A stretch of 36,210 nt of DNA, taken from NCBI GenBank assembly GCA_015680685.1, contig MNCI01022324.1:291610-327819 (forward strand). The letters run 5' to 3'. Shown one piece after another: positions 28,441-36,210 of this stretch; position 1 is the first letter of the stretch; each line of letters opens with the position of its first letter. Position numbers and translations under genes: made by a program. This stretch comes from Gnetum montanum (taxonomy: Eukaryota; Streptophyta; Gnetopsida; Gnetales; Gnetaceae). Below the pieces are notes generated by a model, which saw nothing but the letters and a program-made list of their open reading frames with translations, had not been told where the DNA came from and did no database searches.

Positions 28441-30838
28441 GGTGCAATGATACTAAACCACCAGTCCCTCAAGAATGTAAGGTGGTGTATACTTATCTAG
28501 ATGAGTGTGCTTGACTTCACCTTCATCCTACATCAACATGAATAACTACAATGGTAAGATATGGAAGGCAACATTGCAATAATTCCCAATTGATTTATGC
28601 CTAAGATGCTACTTCAAACTCTTAGGAGGTTGGGAATCCAGGATCTTCAAGAGGAGTACTTTGTGCATGATTATGACTATCAAGACTACCATCTCACTAA
28701 AACATAATGTGGGAGAGATCAACACCAAGAGAAGCACCATGAGATTATGAAGGGGAAATGGTTCACCAATCCTTGTTCTTGATTAACCAGAATGAAAATG
28801 AGGATCCTTCCTCTAGGGATTCTCAACATGTAGATTCTCCACCCCTTGTTACCGATGATGGGGGTGCAGCCTTGAATCTACAGTCCACTACCAACAATCC
28901 AAGTTCAAGTAAAAATGGAAGTTAAGGTAGGGGCTCGAACAAGCGTTAAGATGACAAGAAAACTGATGAATGTGGCCATGACAATCGTAGAGGAGTTGGT
29001 AGACACCATGGTGGTGGTGGCCCTCCTCTCTCTTCACCCTCTTCATTTGCACTTTTTCTTCTTCTTCTAGTTCTAACAAATACTACAAAAAGAACAATCA
29101 TGATGAAGGGGAATAGTGAGATAATAATGATGATCGTCAAGCACACCATGAACAAAGGGGTAGTAGAGGACATCATCGACCTCATCAAAATCATGATGAA
29201 GATGAGCCTTTACTGCCAACTTGAAGCATGCTAAATATTGCAAAGGCCATAAAAATTCAAACCAAGCATGTGAAAGATGGTCAAATCAAACAACTTAATA
29301 TGAACAATATTCCTAAATTTGAGGGGAATATAACTTTGATCCACAAACACATCTTCAAGCTTTTCATGATGCTTGTGCCTTACAAAATATTTAAAATGAT
29401 TGGTAGAAATTAAAGCTATTTCCAAGGACACTCATCAAGGAAGTAGAAAGTTGGTACTGGTCCTTGGAGCTAGAATCCATCCGCATGTGAAGTACAATGC
29501 TAAAGTTATTTAATGATAAGTATCAGACATACTCCAAAGTGTCTACTCCAAGAATGCTAATCTAAGGATGGAAGCAAGAAAACCATGAACCCTTGGATGA
29601 AACCATGGGCAAATACTATTCTCTAATACATCGATGCCTTGGCCATGATTGTTCTCAGTGGGAACAACTTTGTCATATCATAATTGGACTTAGATCAAAA
29701 ATGAGAAGAACTCTTGGGGTCTATGCCCAAGGAAGACTATCAAAACTCAAAGCCCATCAAATCCAAACGCTAATTGATCAAGTAGCAAAAGAAGAAAGAG
29801 AGTTGAGAAAATGTCAAAAGTACTAAGGAATACAATAGGGATCCTTCCATTAGAAAGAGGGATGTCCAATTTTGTAACAGTTAGGAAGAATCATCTCTTG
29901 TTGACGTGGTGAATAAAAAGACATTACTTCTTCAAAAATCTATGTCTAATATTTTAGCCAAGGTAGATAAAATGTGGGATTGTTTGGATAAAAAATTCCA
30001 AAATTCTCTAAAAATCATTGAAGAATTAAGAGCAGAGTAGTAATCATGACTGTAGGAGGCAAAAAGAAGCTAAACGTGCCTACCAAAGGGGTAAGGGCAA
30101 AATTGCTACAATAGATGAAGTTGTAAAAACTAAATCAAATGGTGGTGGTGGGTGTGACATCTACCAATATGAACATCCTAAGGGATGTTACCCCATGATG
30201 TCACACTTACAGGAGTCTAGGGTGTGTGCTCTAAATCCACGATTAGCAAAAATGTAAACACCTAGAAGATTACCTTATCCTCAAGGTAATTCCAAACATT
30301 TCCATCAACAATAATAATATTATCCAAGTGGAACTCCATCATAACTGTACGAGCAATATCAATAGTGGCACCAACCACAGTCATGGGGGATGTCACCACC
30401 AAGGTAGCAGTACCCTTATGAGCAACTAGATCCATATGGGTATTACGTTGAACAACCCCTATCTCCATGTGACTCTTCTAATCATGTTTCTCCTTTTCAA
30501 CATCACTACTACCCTCTTGAATACTACAGAGATCATTCTCCACATTCTAGAAAGAATACCACATTTTATCCTTATCCTCCTCTTATTCCTACACCTATTC
30601 CTCTACCCTCAACACAACTACTACTTGCTCCATCCATGTAGGGTAAACTTCCAACCCAATTATAGCAACACAATGCTACCAGGGCCATCAATCTACAATT
30701 GGTTCATCAAAACCTCATGCTTGTAAAAGACCATTCTTCTAAACCAATAGTCCTACTAAGCCCTCACAGACTTAGGTGGCTGGTCATCCTATTCCTACCT
30801 CATCCTCTGTAAACCATTCCATTGGATCCCCTTCAAAC
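28441..30838 (+). pseudogene. Gag polyprotein pseudogene of element D
   Basis: The N-terminal half includes a His/Gly/Arg/Asp-rich stretch (about 28960-29215), paralleled in C. The gag domain starts around 29290 (MNNIPKFEGN), shifts frame near 29330 and continues with LQAFHDACALQNI, KLKLFPRTLI, SWYWSLE and, at 29593-29826, ETMGKYYSLIHRCLG with GVYAQGRLSK and QVAKEERELRK. A zinc-finger-like segment CDIYQYEHPKGC (about 30151-30186) has lost its second Cys to Tyr. A Pro-rich tail (YPYPPLIPTPIPLP, near 30560-30610) leads to the A-like tail and a TAA at 30839. Antisense frames at 28888-29194 and 30262-30468 are shadows. Confidence 0.82.
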
Positions 30839-31470
30839 TAAATGCCACCAAAAATCCATATTATTATGCTCAGTCATGTTGTATCTAATTGGATCTGGGC
30901 TGGAAACCTTCCTAGGAAATTAGCTGATCCTAAGAGTCATCTTATCTATTTATAGTTTGCTAGAAATAAACCATGTAAAGCTCTTCTTGATTTAGGTTTT
31001 AGTGTAAACTTGATTTCTCATGAGATGTATACTGCTTGGAACTTGCCACCTCTCAAGAAGAGTAATATCAAATTGGAATTGGCAAACCAATCCATCTCTA
31101 TTCCATTGGGATTGGTCAAAGACATTATAACCATTGTATGTGGGTGTTCTTAGCTTGCCAATTTCCTAGTAATCAAGGTACTATAAGGGGGAATTCCAAA
31201 TCATTATGGGAAGGACATGGCTGAGCATTCTTGATGCAAGAATGGGCATCAAAGATCTTTCCCTAGAGATATCAAAGAAAAATGCATTTGAAAAGATCAA
31301 GAAGAAATGAGTTCCATGCATCATGCACAGCGATACAGGGGGAAATTGCATGCATAAACTATGGTTCGTGAAACAAGCATCTATTTTTGCATGTAAGTGA
31401 TGTGCACATGAAGCAGATATTCAAAGTTGTCTATACGCAGTAGCCACAAAACAAGAGGACACCCAATGGA
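30839..31470 (+). pseudogene. Retropepsin-type protease domain (element D)
   Basis: Colinear with A's protease. The active-site loop reads LLDLGFSVNLI (about 30983-31015): Leu replaces the Thr/Ser of the D-T/S-G triad, so it would be inactive. The ELANQSISIPLG segment (around 31076-31112) and the G-R-T-W-L-S-I-L-D-A-R turn (31208-31240) are preserved. Several stops are present (for example near 30953 and 31152). Confidence 0.82.
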
Positions 31471-32740
31471 TGACTGCTAATTTTAACGGTAGCACAATGT
31501 GCATGGAACCTACTAAGAGCCTGACATGCACCTATGTTGCAAGCATGGATGAACTAGAGCAAGTTCATCACCAACTCTCTAATGATGAAAATGTTGATAC
31601 TAATTAAGGAAAGTTGGAGATCCCTAAGAATTTCAAACAGGAGCCCTTAGAGTTGAAAACTCTACCTGCTAGCCTAAAATATGCATTCTTGAAAAATGGC
31701 AAGCCGATTATACTTAATGCCAAACTTACTCCTGAATAAAAAGTAAAACTATTGAAAGTAATCAAAAAATGGCCAATAGCCTTTGCTTGGTCATATCCTA
31801 ATCTCACTAGAATTGATCCACCAATATGCTAGCATCGCATTTACACTAATCTATCCATGAAGCCAAGGAGGTAACCACAATAATGGTTGAACCCAAAATT
31901 GAAGCAAATCCTCAAAGAGAAAATTGAGCAACTCCTTAAGGAAGGGTTCACCTACTCCATTGTGGATAGTGAGTGGGTCAATCCACTCATCATAGTGTCA
32001 AAGAGAGGTGGCAAATGATGGGTTTGTATTGACTATAAACTATTAAATATGGCAACATTCAAAGATCATTTTCCATTTTCATTCGTTGATCAAGTGTTGG
32101 ACATAATATCTAAGCATTACTATTACAGTTTTCTGGATGGTTCTAGTGGCTATAACCAAATCCAGATTACACTAGAAGATTAGGCCAAAATAACATTCAC
32201 AAGTCCCTGGGGAACCTTTGCATATCACAAGATACCTTTTGGTCTATGCAATGCTCTTGCCACTTTCCAATGCTTGGTCTTAAACATCTTTCAACAACAA
32301 ATAGTTAGCAGAGTAGAAGTCTTCATGGATGACTTCTCCACTTATGATGCTACATTCAAGTAAGCCTTGGATAGCCTTGAGCAAGTACTAAAAAGATGTG
32401 TGGAAATAAATCTGCTACTCAATTGGCAAAAGAGCCATCACATGTTCCAAGAAGGCATTGTATTGGGGCATAGAATTTCATAGGAAAGGATTAAGGTAGA
32501 ACCCAAAAAGCTAAGGGTCATCCAAGGAATCAATTGCCAACTAGAAATCATCAAAGATGTTCAATCATTCCTTGGACACACTAGCTACTACCATCGATTT
32601 ATAGAGAATTTCTCTAAGATCACAAAACCATTGGTTGAGCTAAAAAAAAAAGATGCTCCTTTCATCTAGCCCAAGGAATGAAAAAATGCTTTCCAAAGCC
32701 TCAAGAAAAACTCATATAGACTCCAATTCTACAAGCACCT
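31471..32740 (+). pseudogene. Reverse transcriptase domain (element D)
   Basis: The FAWSYP connector lies near 31780-31800. Motif A reads SFLDGSSGYNQI (about 32127-32162), followed by TSPWGTFAY and FGLCNA (about 32235-32255). The catalytic box FMDD is at 32322-32333. SFLGHTSYYHRFIENFSK (around 32565-32620) closes the domain. Stops include those near 31734, 31875, 32016 and 32181, and at least one frameshift separates the FMDD box (phase 3) from RNase H (phase 2). Confidence 0.88.
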
Positions 32741-33140
32741 GACTAGTCTATACCATTCCATATCATGACAAATGCATCTAACTATGCCTTAAGAGCCATG
32801 CTTATGTAATTGGATGATAGGAAACATCTATATTACATCCACTGCGCAAGTTGAAGCATTGTGGGTGCATAGTTGAATTACAACACCACATAAAAAAAAC
32901 TAATGGTTGTGGTGTATTCTCTTAAAAAGTCCAAGCACTATGTGTTTGGGTATAAAGTGTTTTTGTGCACACTAATCACAGTGCCATCCACTTCCTTATG
33001 AACAAGCCAACAGTGAGTCCCTATGTCATACAGTAGCTAGTGATCTTGCAGGAATTCGATCTTACAATGATAGATTAAAAGGGGACTAAGAATGTGATCG
33101 TTGATCACTTGCCTCAGTTATGATGGGATAGCAAAGAGGA
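32741..33140 (+). pseudogene. RNase H domain (element D)
   Basis: The opening reads MTNASNYAL (from 32765): the first catalytic Asp is Asn here. A remnant of the LMVVVYSLKKSKHYVFGYKV segment follows (around 32905-32960), then the TNHSAIHFLMNK-like part and a stop where A also has a stop (A 2570), both at what is normally a Trp codon. Multiple further stops make it inactive. Confidence 0.82.
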
Positions 33141-34560
33141 GGAGAACCTACTCTCTGACCAATTTTCTAATGAACTCCTCTTTGCTGATGCAATAAATGA
33201 CCAAATGCCCATATAACTAAAAGGGTATGATGGCATCCTCACTTATCTTCTCACTCAACAGATGCCACAAGATCTAGACTATAAGAAGAAACAACAATTT
33301 CTTCATCAAGCTAAGCACTTCATGAAAATTAACGAACACATTTACAAGGTGTGTTTCAATGGCTTCGTTCATTGGTATGTACCTAATGCAAATCAATTGC
33401 ACATTCTCTAGGATGCTCAAGAAGGCCCTTGTTGAGGTTACTATGCTGGAAGATGCACAACCATAAAAATCCTAATAGCAGGATACCATTAGCCCAAAAT
33501 CTTCAAGGATGTCCACTAATTTATTCAATTCTATGAGCACTATCAACAAGATGGTGGGATGACCACATGTATGGAGGGTCCTCAACAGTGGATTTAACCA
33601 CTAGAACCCTTTAATATATGGGGCATAGATTTCATGGGTTCCATCACACTCATTTCCAATGAAAAAACATATATAATCATCGCCATTGACTACTGTACCA
33701 AATGGGCAGAAGTAGCAGTCATCATCGACTATACATCATCCACTGCTACTCAATTTGTACAACAAAAGGTTGTGAACAAGTTTGGAATGCCATGTGCACT
33801 AATTCCTAACAATAGAGCTCATTTTATAGGTGCTACTTTTCAAAAACTCATGCAACACTTGGGGGTTGAACATAAATTAACAAAACCCCCAAGCCAACAG
33901 TCAAGAAGAGGTAACTAACAAGAAGATCAGAAAAATTTTAACAAGAACTATTATCAAATATAAGAGAGATTAGAGCACAAAACTAAATGATCCCTTTGGG
34001 CCTACTACTCAACATGGAAACTCCCTATTTTCTACTCTCTCTATGAGTTAGTGTACAAAAAACTTCCAATTCTCCTAATTAAATCCAAGCTCTGTACACT
34101 CTCAACAGCCTATGACCTAGACCTTGACCTAAGTCTAGCACAAAAAGAGAGATTAATCAAACTAAATGTACTAGAAGAAAATCAATTGGTAGCCCTATCC
34201 TAGAATGAAGTGCACAAGACATTCAACAAATAATGTCATGATCTTAGAATACGAAAAGTAAAATTTCAATCAGGACATAAGGTTCTCTATTGGAATCCCA
34301 CACAAATACTGCAAAAAACCAAATTCCAAACATTGTGGGAGGGGCCTTTTATAATTGATGAAATCTTTTCTTCTGGGGTCGTGATCATATACAAACCTGA
34401 AAGTCCAAACAAAAAGTAGTTGGTCAACATCCAACAAATAAAGCCTTTCCATGAATCTAAGAAAACTAGTGCAACACATACCTCAACAAATGAACAACCA
34501 CACTCAATTTTTCAGATCTCCTCCTTCCAAATCAATCACGGGGGATATGGTCATCTATGC
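33141..34560 (+). pseudogene. Integrase, with C-terminal module (element D)
   Basis: The best frame, 33634-33918, begins at MGSIT just after the first catalytic Asp (IDFMGS, near 33626) and runs through YIIIAIDYCTKWAEVAVI. The second catalytic Asp position reads P-N-N-R-AHF (around 33806-33830), so the Asp is gone. A frameshift near 33885 destroys the Glu motif. The C-terminal LWEGPFIID-like module is at about 34335-34365. The end overlaps TCACGGGGGA (34536), the counterpart of A's pol-end purine tract. Confidence 0.85.
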
Positions 34561-36102
34561 TAACCATATATGTGGCTCCTTAGTTTTTCTATTTTTTGTT
34601 TTACACATTTCTGTCTTTGCAAATTATTTATTTTACACCTTTTTAATTTTAAAACTTTTTCCTATTTTACACCAATTTTTTGTTTTACAACATTGTTAAT
34701 ACATTTAAATTTTTCTTGAATATTTTAAACTTTCTTATATATTTTACTTTATTTTAGTGTGATTTTCTAATTTTTGTTAATAAAAGTGCTTTGTGCCAAT
34801 AGGACACAGTAATAATGTAGCTAGTACTTAAAATGCTAGTTTGTGCTTAATGTTTTGTTTGCTAATGTTTGGTTTCTATTTCTGAATTTTTGTACCGATG
34901 GCTAAGATATGGTTTATTTTTCATGGAATAGGTAGTGAGTCCATGTCATCCATCCATCCACAAACTCTATGATTTTCCTTGTTTTGGAAGTATGACATCC
35001 CTTTCATTAAATAAACTTTTAATAAATTTATGACCTTGGTAAATTTCAGAATTGGAAAGGATTCAAAGGTTAGCATAAGGTGTGACTTCAAGGGGACTCA
35101 ATACTCTTTGTACTCTTCTACTTACTTGGGTGGATGAGTGTTTTCATAAGCTTCTTACCATTCCATGTCAACCACTAATAGGAAGTTGAATAATTCTGTT
35201 CATGGTGTGATTTCCATCCAAAAATTTCAAAAAAAAACAAAATAAAACAAAATAAAAAAACATTATGATAATTCAAAGCATATCTCTTTGACAAATAAAT
35301 GAGCTATATGCATTGGTTATGGAACTTGAAAGACATGTTACCCATGCCTGAAGGTCCCCTCTAACTAAGGTCCTCTCTCACTTCCTACTTCTCTTTTCTT
35401 CTCTTTATGGAATAGTGATTATTTTGTGGGATAACTCTTATGTCTCGAGGAGGTGTATTAGTCTTAGAGTGATGATATGAAGTCACTAAAAGCAATTGGT
35501 TTTGGTCTAGACTAAGGATAGATCTCCTCAGGTCATTTAAACACAAATTCACAAGGGACTTCTTATGATCTCAATTCAGAATTCCATTCCACCTTCTCCA
35601 TCATCTACCTATGCTGCCTATAACTCACCTCACTACCAGTATCCATGTTCTTGATTTGGTGTCTTTGTCTGATGTACTAGAATTCTTTAGTAGAATCTTC
35701 CGAGTTTTAGTCCTTAACTTCCATCAACCACTAATTGCCTATGGGACCCACAAACTCCTTAGGTTGAGGTTATGCAAGGGCAAACAAAGCATGTGCTTGC
35801 TATGGGAAGGACCCACTTGCATATCTCTTGGTTAGGTTTGTTGAGCACCTTATCCTTAGGCATTCGTGCAATCAAAATCTTTCATAGACCCATCTTCTAC
35901 ATTCGACCATGTGCTCCTTTACATATTTTCTTTAATTCATACATTCTCCATTAAATTTTTGTATTTTTGAGCCTTCAAAGATCCTCTTCAATGATTTCAC
36001 CATATTCTTGGCTTTTTTGGAACTCCATGGACACCAAATTCATTTCAAAATTCCTTATATTTTTCAAAATATTTAAAATTGAAAATTTTTATTTTGGACC
36101 CT
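34561..36102 (+). other. Post-pol non-coding region of element D
   Basis: T-rich start, then blocks shared with A and B: GTGAGTCCATGTCATCCA near 34934, AAGGTGTGACTTCAAGGGGA at 35077-35096, CATGCCTGAAGGTCCCCTCTAACTAAGG in part near 35344, and GGGAAGGACCCACT at 35804-35817. No credible frame. The last block lies about 290 bp upstream of the internal module, the same as in B (about 320 bp). Confidence 0.75.
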
Positions 36103-36176
36103 GTCGATAGAGCCCATGCATATACAAGGCCCCATATACATGACCTCATCAATGTAGTAGAAAAATACTATAAATA
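36103..36176 (+). promoter_or_regulatory. Internal U3-like module of D (or start of its 3' LTR)
   Basis: Units GTCGATAG (36103), CATGCATA (36115), CATATACATG (36133-36142) and CATCAATG (36147-36154) lead to TATAAATA at 36169-36176. The motif class matches D's own LTR, not the GATATC of B. There is no polypurine tract and no TGATGA start before it, which argues for an internal module like B's 16739-16814; the window ends too soon to exclude an eroded 3' LTR. Confidence 0.5.
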
Positions 36177-36179
36177 TGC

Positions 36180-36182
<3 letters not shown>

Positions 36183-36210
<28 letters not shown>
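36183..36210 (+). repeat. CT microsatellite at right edge
   Basis: A (CT)n run starts about 10 bp after the TATA box and reaches the window end. It occupies the place where B's internal module has a C-rich run. Pyrimidine-rich sequence near the start site is common in plant core promoters. Confidence 0.85.

Larger units (their letters stand above)
27319..36210 (+). mobile_element. Element D: Athila-like gypsy element, 3' end outside window
   Basis: 5' LTR, primer binding site, gag, protease, RT, RNase H, integrase, post-pol region and an internal U3-like module are present in order; the window ends before the polypurine tract and 3' LTR. The U3 motif class (CATCGATG) differs from A, B and C, so this LTR belongs to D and not to C. 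It appears to be inserted in C's post-pol region; the 5 bp before it are ATAAT. Coding parts have both stops and frameshifts, so D is more eroded than A. Confidence 0.88.

Noticed and set aside
28888-29194. Minus-strand frames over the His/Asp-rich part of D gag
   Set aside because: Low-complexity shadows of the sense gag frame with no independent support.

Overview
This window is non-coding repeat DNA from a seed-plant (most likely angiosperm) nuclear genome: a stack of decayed LTR retrotransposons with no intact host gene visible. The family is Ty3/gypsy, non-chromoviral, closest to the Athila side of the Tat/Athila branch. The evidence is the gag-protease-RT-RNase H-integrase order, primer binding sites that read as decayed tRNA-Asp sites, no second RNase H between RNase H and integrase, and a long extra region between pol and the 3' LTR. 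I see no rRNA, tRNA or CRISPR.

Layout. (1) Element A, 1-6781, enters from the left and runs gag C-terminus, pol, 1.9 kb post-pol region, polypurine tract, 3' LTR. (2) A 5.5 kb AT-rich spacer, 6782-12276, holds no recognisable gene. (3) Element C, the oldest, starts at 12277. Its 5' LTR is split by element B (12456-21137), which is complete, has a perfect 5-bp target duplication (CCTAT) and landed at C's TATA box. (4) C resumes at 21143 with the rest of its LTR, primer binding site and gag. It is then interrupted by an assembly gap (24078-24108) and by the 5' part of a Ty1/copia element on the minus strand (24109-26581). C continues with integrase C-terminal remnants to 27318. (5) Element D starts at 27319 inside C's post-pol region and runs off the right edge.

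How the parts relate. A, B, C and D share LTR architecture: TGATG start, motif array, TATAAATA, polyadenylation signal, paired GGTAATCCCAGTAG repeats, and an ACTCATCA end. U3 carries an array of short palindromes just upstream of TATA. The core is GATATC in A, B and C but CATCGATG in D. B has no pol. It keeps gag and carries an additional roughly 900-codon reading frame with a region like the plant 'putative plant transposon protein' domain and a long coiled coil.

The most interesting point is what precedes that frame. There is a second copy of the U3-type palindrome array plus TATAAATA, then a leader, then a well-formed intron ending exactly at the ATG. D has an equivalent internal module at the right edge, but built from D's own motif class. 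This suggests an internal, LTR-mimicking promoter unit that has tracked each element's LTR. Everything is decayed mainly by transitions; A's pol has about twenty in-frame stops but no frameshift over 3.7 kb, so all copies look dead as protein-coding units.
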